The notes under the pieces were generated by a model. It was not told the DNA's origin. It did no database searches and saw nothing but the letters and a program-made list of their open reading frames with translations. Shown one piece after another: positions 25,823 to 33,791 of a stretch of DNA of 64,000 nt. Positions within the stretch are counted from its first letter, which is position 1. Each line of letters begins with the position of its first letter. The translations under genes and the position numbers were made by a program. The stretch is from Azovibrio restrictus DSM 23866 (GTDB lineage Bacteria > Pseudomonadota > Gammaproteobacteria > Burkholderiales > Rhodocyclaceae), in contig NZ_AUCH01000002.1 of NCBI RefSeq assembly GCF_000429665.1, positions 62,001 through 126,000 of the forward strand. The letters are read 5' to 3'.

Positions 25823-25849
25823 GGGAGCCTCCGGGCTCCCGTTTTGTTT
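25823..25849 (+). terminator. Rho-independent terminator after hom
   Basis: GGGAGCC, loop TCCG, GGCTCCC (25823-25840), followed by GTTTTGTTT. It lies downstream of the repeat element and would end the alaA-hom transcript. Confidence 0.8.
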
Positions 25850-25889
25850 CCGCACTGTTTTTTCGCATTTTGTTTCCTGGTGGGCCGTC

Positions 25890-27053
25890 GTGACATCCCT
25901 TGTTTTTGCCGTGCTGGCTGCTTTTGCCCTGGCCCTGATCGCGGGGGCCAGCGGCTGGCTGCCGCCGGTGGCGGCCTTTCACCTGCTGGTGGCGGCGGGC
26001 ATCATGCCGCTCATCTGCGCGGCCATGCTGCATTTCGTGCCGGTGCTGACCCGCACCGGCTCCCCCCATTCCTTCTTCCGGGCCTTGCCCTGGCTGGTCC
26101 AGGCGGGCGGGCTGGGGGTCGCCCTGGTGCTGGGGGGACTGGGGCCCCGCTGGCTGCTGCATCCCCTGGCCCTGGTGCTGGCCCTGGCCGCCCTGGCCCT
26201 GATCGTCTGGATGCGGGGCCGGGCCCGGGCCTGCCTGGGGGCGCCCCATCCGGGCTGGCGCTGGTACGGGGCCTCCCTGGCCTGCCTGAGCCTGGCCCTC
26301 CTGGCCGTGCCGCCCCTGGTCTCCCTGCCGGCCGCCTACTGGCCCCTGCGCAGCCTGCACCTGCACCTGAACACCCTGGGCTTCGTTGCCCTGGCCGCCC
26401 TGGGGACCCTGCCCCTGCTGCTGCCCACGGCCCTGGGGCGCCCCGATCCTGAAGCCGTGCACTGGTTGCGCCGCTACCTGTGGTCCACCCTGGGCAGCGT
26501 CGCCATGCTGGTCACCGGTACGGCCCTGGCGGTGCTGGGCGGGCTGCAGCTGATGGGGCCCCTGCTGGCGGCGGGGGGGCTGGCCCTGCTGCTGTACCCG
26601 GTGCTGCGTCTGCTGGTGCGCTGGTGGCGCCTGTTCGGCCCGGGCCTGCTGTTCCGGGATGGGGCCGCCGCCAGCCTGGTGGCGGCGCTGCTGGGTTTCA
26701 TGCTGCTGGCCCTGGCGGGGCTGCTGCACGGTTTTCAGCTGCTCCAGCCCCGGGCCACCATCCTGGCCTTCGGCCTGGGTTTCCTGCTGCCCCTGGTGCT
26801 GGGGGCCCTGAGCCAGCTGTTGCCCGTGTGGGCCTGCCCAGGGCCGGTCACGCCCCGGCGCACGGCCTTGCGGGCCCGTCTGGCGACCGGCGGGGCCGGG
26901 CGGGGGGCGCTGTTCCTGATGGCGGCCCTGGGGGCCCTGGCCGGGCAGGAACTCCCGGCCCTGGGGCTTGCGGCCCTGGGGCTGGGGCATTTCCTCCTGG
27001 CCCTGGGCCGAGGCTGGCGGCAATCCCTGCCCGAGGAGGCCGGAGCGGGTTAG
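25890..27053 (+). CDS. Polytopic membrane protein resembling haem-copper oxidase subunit I/NnrS-type proteins
   Basis: A 387-residue, very hydrophobic protein with about 12 TM helices and a GTG start at 25890. His residues sit in helices in a pattern recalling haem-copper oxidase-like proteins: AAMLHFVPVL near residue 50, LHLHLNTLGF near 157 and LLHGFQLL near 284. The HxHLNxxGF motif is typical of single-subunit oxidase homologues. The rest of a catalytic oxidase (Cu-B ligands, Tyr cross-link) cannot be shown by eye. It may bind haem or copper, or be a transporter. thrC begins 34 bases after its stop. Function inferred with low certainty. Confidence 0.55.
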   Translation: MTSLVFAVLAAFALALIAGASGWLPPVAAFHLLVAAGIMPLICAAMLHFVPVLTRTGSPHSFFRALPWLVQAGGLGVALVLGGLGPRWLLHPLALVLALAALALIVWMRGRARACLGAPHPGWRWYGASLACLSLALLAVPPLVSLPAAYWPLRSLHLHLNTLGFVALAALGTLPLLLPTALGRPDPEAVHWLRRYLWSTLGSVAMLVTGTALAVLGGLQLMGPLLAAGGLALLLYPVLRLLVRWWRLFGPGLLFRDGAAASLVAALLGFMLLALAGLLHGFQLLQPRATILAFGLGFLLPLVLGALSQLLPVWACPGPVTPRRTALRARLATGGAGRGALFLMAALGALAGQELPALGLAALGLGHFLLALGRGWRQSLPEEAGAG

Positions 27054-27056
27054 AAT
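27051..27056 (+). promoter_or_regulatory. Candidate -10 box for thrC
   Basis: TAGAAT overlapping the stop codon of the preceding gene, about 31 bases before the thrC ATG. The same hexamer is found at the same distance before the DedA gene. No clear -35 is visible. Confidence 0.35.
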
Positions 27057-27086
27057 CGCGGCTTTTCCGTTTTCCGGTCTGCCGCC

Positions 27087-28520
27087 ATGCGCTACATCTC
27101 CACCCGGGGCCAGTCCCCCGCACTTCCCTTCTGCGACATCCTGCTGGGCGGCCTGGCGCCGGACGGCGGCCTCTACCTGCCCGAGACCTATCCCCAGGTG
27201 AGCCGGGCCGAGCTGGATGCCTGGCGCCAGCTCTCCTACGCGGACCTGGCTTTTGCCATCCTCTCCAAGTACGTGGATGACATCCCCGCCGCCGACCTGA
27301 AGGTCCTGCTGGACAAGACCTACACCGCCGAGACCTACTGCTTCGCCCGGCCTGGCGACAATCCGGCTGACATCACCCCTATCCACTGGCTGGAGAAGGA
27401 CAAGCTGGCCCTGCAGGAGCTCTCCAACGGCCCCACCCTGGCCTTCAAGGACATGGCCATGCAGCTCCTGGGCAACCTGTTCGAGTACGTGCTGGAGAAG
27501 CGCGGCGAGACCATCAACATCCTCGGCGCCACCTCCGGCGACACCGGCTCCGCCGCCGAGTACGCCATGCGCGGCAAGCACAACGTCAAGGTGTTCATGC
27601 TCTCGCCGCACGGCAAGATGAGCGCCTTCCAGCGCGCCCAGATGTATTCCCTCCAGGATGCCAACATCTACAACATCGCCGTCACCGGCATGTTCGATGA
27701 CGCCCAGGACGTGGTGAAGGCTGTCTCCAACGATGCCGAATTCAAGGCCAAGTACAAGATCGGCGCCGTCAATTCCATCAACTGGGCCCGGGTGCTGGCC
27801 CAGATCGTCTACTACTTCAAGGGTTACTTCGCCGCCACCGGGAGCAATGACCAGCAGGTTTCCTTCTGCGTGCCTTCCGGCAACTTCGGCAACATCTGCG
27901 CCGGCCACATCGCCCGCCAGATGGGGCTGCCCATCGCCCAGCTGGTGCTGGCCACCAACGAAAACGACGTGCTCGACGAGTTCTTCAAGACCGGCGTGTA
28001 CCGTCCCCGCAGCACGGCGGAAACCAGCGTCACCTCCAGTCCCTCCATGGACATTTCCAAAGCCTCCAACTTCGAACGTTTCGTCTTCGACCTGGTGGGC
28101 CGGGATGCGGCCGTGGTGCGGGATCTGTGGAAGCAGGTGGACGGCGGCGGCGCCTTCGACCTGCGCGGCACACCTTACATGGACAAGCTGCCGGGCTTCG
28201 CCTTCGTTTCCGGCAAGAGCACCCACGCCGACCGCCTCGCCACCATCAAGGCCGTGCATGAGCAATACGGCGTGATGATCGACACCCACACCGCCGACGG
28301 GGTGAAGGTGGCCAAGGAGCATCCGCAACCTGCCGGTGTGCCCCTGGTGGTACTGGAAACCGCCCTGCCGGTGAAGTTCGCCGAGACCATCCGCGAAGCC
28401 CTGGGCCGGGAGCCGGAGCGGCCTGCCGCCCTGGAAGGCATCGAGAACCTGCCCCAGCAGGTGGAAGTGATGGCCCCCGACGTGGCGGCCATCAAGGCCT
28501 ACATGGTGGCACGTATCTGA
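27087..28520 (+). CDS. thrC: Threonine synthase
   Basis: A 477-residue PLP enzyme converting O-phosphohomoserine to threonine. It starts MRYISTRGQSPALPF, the typical N-terminus of the long (fungal/proteobacterial) class. The PLP Lys is Lys121 in PTLAFKDMAMQ; the phosphate-binding loop includes GATSGDTGSAAEYA, and PSGNFGNICAG is also present. The normal length and strong terminator after it indicate a complete gene. Confidence 0.97.
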   Translation: MRYISTRGQSPALPFCDILLGGLAPDGGLYLPETYPQVSRAELDAWRQLSYADLAFAILSKYVDDIPAADLKVLLDKTYTAETYCFARPGDNPADITPIHWLEKDKLALQELSNGPTLAFKDMAMQLLGNLFEYVLEKRGETINILGATSGDTGSAAEYAMRGKHNVKVFMLSPHGKMSAFQRAQMYSLQDANIYNIAVTGMFDDAQDVVKAVSNDAEFKAKYKIGAVNSINWARVLAQIVYYFKGYFAATGSNDQQVSFCVPSGNFGNICAGHIARQMGLPIAQLVLATNENDVLDEFFKTGVYRPRSTAETSVTSSPSMDISKASNFERFVFDLVGRDAAVVRDLWKQVDGGGAFDLRGTPYMDKLPGFAFVSGKSTHADRLATIKAVHEQYGVMIDTHTADGVKVAKEHPQPAGVPLVVLETALPVKFAETIREALGREPERPAALEGIENLPQQVEVMAPDVAAIKAYMVARI

Positions 28521-28541
28521 GCCAGGGCAGTGCCCGGCAGC

Positions 28542-28564
28542 AGCGGCCTGCGGGCCGCTTTTTT
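28542..28564 (+). terminator. Rho-independent terminator of thrC
   Basis: AGCGGCC, loop TGCG, GGCCGCT followed by TTTTTT (tail shared with the last stem base), starting 21 bases after the thrC stop codon. Confidence 0.9.
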
Positions 28565-28598
28565 ATGACGGCGGCAATTTTACAAACGAGCGCAAATC

Positions 28599-28626
28599 TT
28601 GACCGTCGTAATACGAAGGTGATAAT
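28599..28626 (+). promoter_or_regulatory. Sigma-70 promoter of the riboswitch-HDOD transcript
   Basis: TTGACC (28599-28604), a 16-base spacer and GATAAT (28621-28626). Both hexamers match the consensus at five of six positions. The predicted start, about 28633, is right at the 5' end of the riboswitch. Confidence 0.75.
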
Positions 28627-28633
28627 TTGTGCG

Positions 28634-28729
28634 CTGCAACGAGAAAGGCAAACCTGAGCGAAAGCCAGGGACGCAAAGTTACCGATCTACAGGACTCCAG
28701 TGCCGGAGTCCCAGGATGGCGGGACTGCC
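28634..28729 (+). promoter_or_regulatory. Cyclic di-GMP-I (GEMM-I) riboswitch
   Basis: The leader contains the GEMM-I core in order. GGCAAACC is followed by a stem-loop CCTG-AGCGAAAGC-CAGG with the GAAA tetraloop. The invariant GGGACGCAAAG comes next, then a second hairpin GGACTCC-AGTGCC-GGAGTCC, then the 3' element AGGATGGCGGGACTGCC. This is the arrangement of the V. cholerae Vc2 aptamer, where tetraloop and receptor dock and c-di-GMP is sandwiched. The downstream 70 bases contain the hairpin CAGGGC-ATG-GCCCTG but no U-tract, so control is probably at translation of the HDOD gene, whose RBS is about 60 bases further. Confidence 0.88.
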
Positions 28730-28798
28730 ACAAGCCCAGGGCATGGCCCTGGATTCCGGGCTGCCGGCTTGCCTTTCTGCGAACTTACGGAGCGCGCC

Positions 28799-29722
28799 GT
28801 GTACGCCGAAAAAGCCCTTGATCCCCTGCTGACTGCCGTTCTGGCCCACACCCCGCCCACCCTGGATGCCCGGGCCCTGGGCGACATCATCGGCCGCCTG
28901 AGCATTCCGCCCTGTCCCCAGGTGCTGCAGGCCCTGATGACCGAGATCCGGGCCGAGACCGTGGATTTCCAGCGGGTGGTGGGCCTGATCAGCGGCGACG
29001 TGAGCCTGGCGGCCGCCATGATCCGGGCGGCCAATTCTCCGGTGTTTGCCCTGCGCCACAAGGTCCAGAACGTGCAGCAAGCGGTGACCATCCTGGGGCT
29101 CAAGCAGGTGACCCAGATGGTGGCCGGCATCGAGCTGGAACGCAGCCTGTCCGCCGGCATCTCCATGGAGCGTTTCTGGGAGCGTTCCAACCTCCATGCC
29201 GTGGCCTGCGCCACCCTGGCCACCCAGCTGGGGGGCGGCGCGGCGCCGGTGTCCCGGGAGGACGCCCACACCTACGGGCTGTTCCACGATTGCGGCATTC
29301 CCATCCTGATGCAGCATTTTCCCGACTACAAGGAAACCCTGGCCCGGGCCAACCACGCGGACCGGCCCATGCCCGAAGTGGAGCACGAACGCCACGGGGT
29401 CAGCCATGTGACCGTGGGCGCGCTCCTGGCGGCGGACTGGCAGCTGAGCGACATCATCGTGGAGGCCATCAAGGGGCATCACGACCCCATCCTGCTCGAA
29501 GACGAGGAGGAGCCGCCCCTGGTGCGTACCCTGATCGCCCTGTCCATCCTCGCCGACCACCTGGTGGCCCGCTATCTGGAAGTGCCGGAAGAGGCGGAAT
29601 GGCACGGCTGGGGCAGCCACGTGCTGGACTACCTGGGGCTGGACGACCTGTTCCTGGAGGAACTCTACCCGGACGTGGCCGCCAACCTGGCTGAAGCCCG
29701 GGCCACTCGGCGCGGGGGCTGA
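28799..29722 (+). CDS. HDOD-domain signalling protein
   Basis: A 307-residue HDOD protein, related to HD-GYP/HD domains but usually without phosphodiesterase activity, and often part of c-di-GMP networks. It starts at GTG 28799 (VYAEKALDP) with GGAG six bases upstream; earlier in-frame ATGs lie inside the riboswitch. The HDOD core spans about residues 30-230: LSIPPCPQVLQALM, AAMIRAANSPVF, ILGLKQVTQMVAGIELERS, HTYGLFHDCGIPILMQ and AIKGHHDP. It retains HD-like HDCG and GHHDP motifs. The riboswitch in its leader makes expression c-di-GMP-dependent. No output domain follows. Confidence 0.88.
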   Translation: MYAEKALDPLLTAVLAHTPPTLDARALGDIIGRLSIPPCPQVLQALMTEIRAETVDFQRVVGLISGDVSLAAAMIRAANSPVFALRHKVQNVQQAVTILGLKQVTQMVAGIELERSLSAGISMERFWERSNLHAVACATLATQLGGGAAPVSREDAHTYGLFHDCGIPILMQHFPDYKETLARANHADRPMPEVEHERHGVSHVTVGALLAADWQLSDIIVEAIKGHHDPILLEDEEEPPLVRTLIALSILADHLVARYLEVPEEAEWHGWGSHVLDYLGLDDLFLEELYPDVAANLAEARATRRGG

Positions 29723-29784
29723 GTTCCGGTTATCGGGCGGGGTTCTGTCGGGCTCCTGTCCTGTGCTTTCCCCCGCCTTCATCC

Positions 29785-30492
29785 TCAGGCGCAGCCTCGG
29801 GCTATCCTGTCCAGGGCTGCCCCATTCCTGATCTCCCAACTGCGGCGCTTGCCGCCCACATAGCCCTGCTGCAGCCACTCGGACAGCAGCCGGTTCAGGG
29901 TTTCCGCCCGCAGCCCCAGGGTGGCGGCCAGCTGCCGCTGGTTCAGGCGCAGTTCGATGCGGGGCCCCTGCAGTTCTTCCTGCTTGAGCAGGTAGGTGGC
30001 CAGACGTTGGGCTCCGGTGCTGCGCGCCAGCAGTTCCACCTCGTCGATGCGCCGACACAGGCGCTGGCTGGCCCGGGCCAGCAGGCGCATGGCCACCCGG
30101 GGCTCCCGTTCGCACAACTGGTGCAGTTCCTGGCGCTGCATCTGGAACAGCCGGCAGGGAGTGCGGGCCCGGATGCTGACCGGAAAAGCGCCGCAGGGTA
30201 CGAACATCAGCACCTCCGCCACCAGGTCATGGGGCGAGACCTGGCCGAAGATGCGTTCCTCACCGTCTGTCCCGTGGCGCAGCGACTCCAGTTCCCCTTC
30301 CAGCAATAACCACCAGGTCCGGGCCTGTTCCCGCTCCCGGAACAGGAATTCCCCGGGCTCCAGGCTGCGGAACATCCCGTTACCCAGCAGAGGGAGCAGG
30401 GATTTTTCGGGAATGTCATTCAAAACAGGGTGTTGCTGCAGCACGGGGATGATTTCGGCGGTCTGGGCGAGGGGCAACTTGAGAAAAGTCAT
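29785..30492 (-). CDS. Crp/Fnr-family transcriptional regulator
   Basis: A 235-residue regulator. The N-terminal cyclic-nucleotide-binding-like beta-roll (about residues 20-135; SLEPGEFLFREREQARTWWL) is followed by a dimerisation helix and a C-terminal Crp-type HTH (about 155-225; ELRLNQRQLAATLGLRAETLNRLLSEW). The N-terminal Cys cluster of FNR is missing, and the cAMP contacts of CRP are not evident, so the signal is unknown (haem, NO or redox are options). It is divergent from a TonB receptor operon across a ~64-base gap with a Fur box, so both genes may be Fur-controlled and this protein may regulate the uptake operon. Confidence 0.88.
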   Translation of the reverse strand: MTFLKLPLAQTAEIIPVLQQHPVLNDIPEKSLLPLLGNGMFRSLEPGEFLFREREQARTWWLLLEGELESLRHGTDGEERIFGQVSPHDLVAEVLMFVPCGAFPVSIRARTPCRLFQMQRQELHQLCEREPRVAMRLLARASQRLCRRIDEVELLARSTGAQRLATYLLKQEELQGPRIELRLNQRQLAATLGLRAETLNRLLSEWLQQGYVGGKRRSWEIRNGAALDRIARGCA

Positions 30493-30527
30493 TTTGGTCC
30501 TGCAGGAGGGGTGACATCATGGATACA

Positions 30528-30542
30528 TGATAATCATTATTA
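30528..30542. promoter_or_regulatory. Fur box in the divergent regulator/TonB-receptor promoter
   Basis: TGATAATCATTATTA is a 7-1-7 inverted repeat matching the Fur consensus TGATAATNATTATCA at all but one position. It lies 14 bases before the TonB-receptor ATG and 35 bases before the divergent regulator start, where Fe-Fur would block either promoter. Confidence 0.8.
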
Positions 30543-30556
30543 ACTGGTGATCCCAA

Positions 30557-32710
30557 ATGCAGCGTGAAAAGAAAGAAGTGCTTGCCAAGGCAAGCTGTGC
30601 CGGAGGCGCCCTGCTGGCGCTGACCCTGGGGGTGGCACAACCCCTGATGGCCGAGGAAACGGGGCGGAATCCGCTCGAGGAAAAGCAGCTCGGCGCCGTG
30701 GAAGTGGTCACCGCCACCCGTTCAGGCGGGGCGGTGGAGAACTCGCCCCGCTCGGTGAGCGTGATCAGCAGGGAAACCGTTTCCGAGCGCCCCGGGGCCA
30801 CCGGGGTCCAGGAGCTGCTGGAGGAGCTGCCGGGCATCCAGTTCGCCCGCTCCGGCGGTCTGGGCGGGCAGATCGTCATGCGCGGCTTCAATTCCAACAA
30901 TGCCCGTTCCATCGTCACCGTGGATGGGGACCGTTACCGGGGGCGCAGCACCCTGGAGTTCAACATGTTCGACCCCAACGGGGTGGAGCGGATCGAGGTG
31001 ATCCGGGGGCCGGCTTCCGCCCTGTACGGGGCCGATGCCATGAACGGGGTGGTGAATATCGTCACCCGCCGGGCCCGGGTGGATGCGGACCAGCCCTTCA
31101 GCCTGAGCCCCCGTCTGCGCTCCCTGGAGTACGCCAGCGTGAACGATATGTGGGGCGGCCGGGTGGAACTGGTGGGGGGCGGCCAGGGGTTCGACGTGCT
31201 GGTTGGTGCTCATTCCCGCTCCGCCAGCGATTACGACACCCCCCTGGGGGAGGCCAGGAACAGCCAGTACGAGAGCAAGGGCCTGGATTTCAACGTGGGC
31301 TACCGGCCCACCAGTGAATCCCGCTGGGAGCTCTCGGGGCGCTACCAGGAGGTGGACACGGGCCGGGCCGGCGGTCTGGGCGCTGCCCCCGGGGAACCGG
31401 TGCTGAAGGTGAGCGAGACCCCCATCACCGAGCGCTACCTGCGCCTGGGCTACCAGGGCCGCAATTTTGGGGCCCTGGCCGACAGCCTGGATGCTTCCCT
31501 GTACATGCGCAAGTTCGATACCGACATCTACCAGACCAGCAAGGCTAATGCGGCCGTCACTGCCGATGTGCACCTGCAGGTGTACTCCCCCACGGTCTGG
31601 GGCGGTCACCTGATCGCCATGAAGGGGCTGGGGGAGCATCTGCTCAGTTACGGGGCTGATTTCTTCAATGAGGATTTCGCCGGCCGGGACCGTCAGATCA
31701 CCCGCAGCAACACCAGTACCGGTGCCGTGACCCAGACCAGCTGGGAACATATCGACCGCCAGTCCGAGCAGACCAACGTGGGGGTGTTCGCCGCCGACGA
31801 ATGGCAGGCCAGCGAAGCCTGGACCCTGTCCGGCGCCCTGCGGGCTGACTGGGTGAAGGTCAAGATCGGCAGTGCCCTGGCCAATGAAAGTGCCAGTCAG
31901 CGGGCCGCTTTCGGTTCCCATCCTGGCAGCACTGAAACCGCCCTGACCGGCAATCTGGGCGCGGTCTACAAGCTGGACCCGGTGTGGAGTCTGGCGGCCA
32001 ACCTGAGCCGCGGCTTCCGGGCCCCCTCCGGCATGGACCGGACCATCACTTCCACGGCGGGCACCATCACCACCCTGCCGTCTCCCGACCTGGAGCCGGA
32101 GGTGAACAAGACACTGGAACTGGGCCTGCGCTGGGGCAGCGATGCGCACCGGGGCAGCCTCACCGCCTACTACAGCAAGTACAGCGACCTGATCACCACG
32201 GTGGTCCTGACCTCCACCCTGCGCCAGCGGCAGAACATTGCCGAGGCCGTGATCAAGGGCCTGGAGCTGGAAGGCCAGAGCGTGCTCGCACCCCGCTGGC
32301 GCCTGAACTACATGCTCACCGCCACCCACGGGACCGATGAGTCCTCGGGCCGGCCCCTGCCCACCATCGCCCCCCTGAGCGGCCGCCTGGCCCTGCGCTA
32401 CGACCCGGGCAGCTGGTATGGGGAAGGGGTGCTGCGCGGCAACAAGGGCAAGTACCGGATCGACAGCACCCAGGAGCGCAAGAGTTCCAGCTATGCCATG
32501 GTGGATATCTATGCCGGCAGTCGTCTCGACCGTCTGCTGGGCGAACAGTGGCGGGGCTGGAAGGTGGTGGCCGGGGTGGAAAACCTGTTCGACCGTCTGG
32601 GCCGCAATCCCGCCGTGGCCGAGGACATCGCCTATCCCTACGGCAGCATCGGCAACCCGTTGGTGGAGCCGGGCCGCAACTTCGTGGTCAAGCTGAGCTC
32701 GGATTTCTGA
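30557..32710 (+). CDS. TonB-dependent outer membrane receptor (Fur-boxed uptake operon)
   Basis: A 717-residue receptor: signal peptide (about residues 1-34), TonB box region near VEVVTATRS, plug domain (about 55-165; GVQELLEELPGIQF, RIEVIRGPASALYGADAMNGVVNIVTRR) and a 22-strand barrel ending in Phe (VVKLSSDF). GFRAPSGMDR and LPSPDLEPEVNKTLELG echo the FRAP/NPDL region of haem and siderophore receptors. The ligand cannot be fixed. It is the first of six tightly spaced genes (1-, -1-, 1-, -4- and 3-base gaps), under a Fur box, so an iron chelate or haem is likelier than cobalamin. No cobalamin riboswitch was seen upstream. Confidence 0.92.
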   Translation: MQREKKEVLAKASCAGGALLALTLGVAQPLMAEETGRNPLEEKQLGAVEVVTATRSGGAVENSPRSVSVISRETVSERPGATGVQELLEELPGIQFARSGGLGGQIVMRGFNSNNARSIVTVDGDRYRGRSTLEFNMFDPNGVERIEVIRGPASALYGADAMNGVVNIVTRRARVDADQPFSLSPRLRSLEYASVNDMWGGRVELVGGGQGFDVLVGAHSRSASDYDTPLGEARNSQYESKGLDFNVGYRPTSESRWELSGRYQEVDTGRAGGLGAAPGEPVLKVSETPITERYLRLGYQGRNFGALADSLDASLYMRKFDTDIYQTSKANAAVTADVHLQVYSPTVWGGHLIAMKGLGEHLLSYGADFFNEDFAGRDRQITRSNTSTGAVTQTSWEHIDRQSEQTNVGVFAADEWQASEAWTLSGALRADWVKVKIGSALANESASQRAAFGSHPGSTETALTGNLGAVYKLDPVWSLAANLSRGFRAPSGMDRTITSTAGTITTLPSPDLEPEVNKTLELGLRWGSDAHRGSLTAYYSKYSDLITTVVLTSTLRQRQNIAEAVIKGLELEGQSVLAPRWRLNYMLTATHGTDESSGRPLPTIAPLSGRLALRYDPGSWYGEGVLRGNKGKYRIDSTQERKSSSYAMVDIYAGSRLDRLLGEQWRGWKVVAGVENLFDRLGRNPAVAEDIAYPYGSIGNPLVEPGRNFVVKLSSDF

Positions 32711-32711
32711 C

Positions 32712-33791
32712 ATGAAGGCCCTGCAGCGATACCTTTTCCTGGGACTCCTGGCCCTGGGATGTGCCGCCCCGGTACTGGCCGCCGGCCAGGTTACGGACCA
32801 GAACGGCAAGGAAGTGCAGCTCCCGGCCCGGGTCCAGCGCCTGGTGGCCATTCCCATTCCCCTGGCTTCCATGGTGATGGCGGTGGATGGCGGGGTGGGG
32901 CGCCTGAGCGGCATCAACGCCGCGGCCCGCAGCGACATTGACGAGGGGCTCCTGGGGCGGATGTTCCCGGCGGCGGTGAAAGTGCCGACCCAGGTGGCGG
33001 GGGAGAACTTCGTGCCCAACGGGGAAGCCCTGGCGATGGCCCGGCCGGACCTGGTGATCCAGTGGGGCGACCGGGGCGATGCCATCGTGGCCCCGATCCG
33101 CAACCTGGGTCTGCCGGTGCTGACCCTGCGCTACGGCGACAGTCTGCTGGCGGCCGGCTGGCTGCGCCTCACCGGCCAGGCCCTGGGCAAGCCGGAGCGG
33201 GGCGAGGCCCTGGCCCGCTGGTTCGAAGGGCGGGTGGCGGAACTGGAACGCCGGGGGGCTGCGATCCCCGAAGCCCGGCGGCCCCGGGTGCTGTACCTGA
33301 TGCGGGCCCGCTCGGCCCTGCAGGTGGCGGGCAAGGGCACCAGCATGGATGGGGACATCCGCCGGGCCGGGGGCATCAACCCGGCGGCCGGACTGCCGGG
33401 CTTCGCCCAGGTGGGCGTGGAACAGATCCTGGCCTGGAACCCGGACGTGATCCTGCTCAACAATTTCGAGCCGGGGCTGAATCCGGAAACCCTGTTCCGG
33501 GACAGCCGCTTCACCGGGGTCAAGGCCCTGAGCGAACGCCGGGTCTATCTCTATCCCCGGGGCGGCTTCCGCTGGGACCCCCCCAGCCAGGAAACGCCCC
33601 TGGCCGTGGACTGGCTCTTCAGCGTGCTGCATCCGGGGCAGGGCGAGCCCGGCCTGCGCCAGCGGATCGTGGCGGCCTACCGGGAGCTGTACGGCTACCC
33701 GCTCAGCGAAGTGGACCTGGATCAGCTGCTGCGGCTGAAGGAAAACGGCAGCAGCGCCCGCTATCGGGAACTCCTCGGGCAGGGCCGCTGA
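32712..33791 (+). CDS. Periplasmic ABC substrate-binding protein (iron/siderophore class)
   Basis: A 359-residue class III (TroA/BtuF-like fold) binding protein with signal peptide MKALQRYLFLGLLALGCAAP. It shows the two lobes separated by a long helix, with VTDQNGKEVQLPARVQRLVAI at the start, ALAMARPDLVIQWG, and the C-terminal lobe EQILAWNPDVILLNN. YPRGGFRWDPPSQETPLAV is typical of iron-chelate members. It captures the ligand delivered by the TonB receptor and docks on the adjacent FecCD permease. Its stop shares a base with the permease ATG (TGATG). Confidence 0.9.
   Translation: MKALQRYLFLGLLALGCAAPVLAAGQVTDQNGKEVQLPARVQRLVAIPIPLASMVMAVDGGVGRLSGINAAARSDIDEGLLGRMFPAAVKVPTQVAGENFVPNGEALAMARPDLVIQWGDRGDAIVAPIRNLGLPVLTLRYGDSLLAAGWLRLTGQALGKPERGEALARWFEGRVAELERRGAAIPEARRPRVLYLMRARSALQVAGKGTSMDGDIRRAGGINPAAGLPGFAQVGVEQILAWNPDVILLNNFEPGLNPETLFRDSRFTGVKALSERRVYLYPRGGFRWDPPSQETPLAVDWLFSVLHPGQGEPGLRQRIVAAYRELYGYPLSEVDLDQLLRLKENGSSARYRELLGQGR

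Noticed and set aside
30493..30556. Possible cobalamin riboswitch before the BtuB/FecCD-like operon
   Set aside because: The gap is only 64 bases and contains a Fur box; there is no room for a B12 aptamer or box element.
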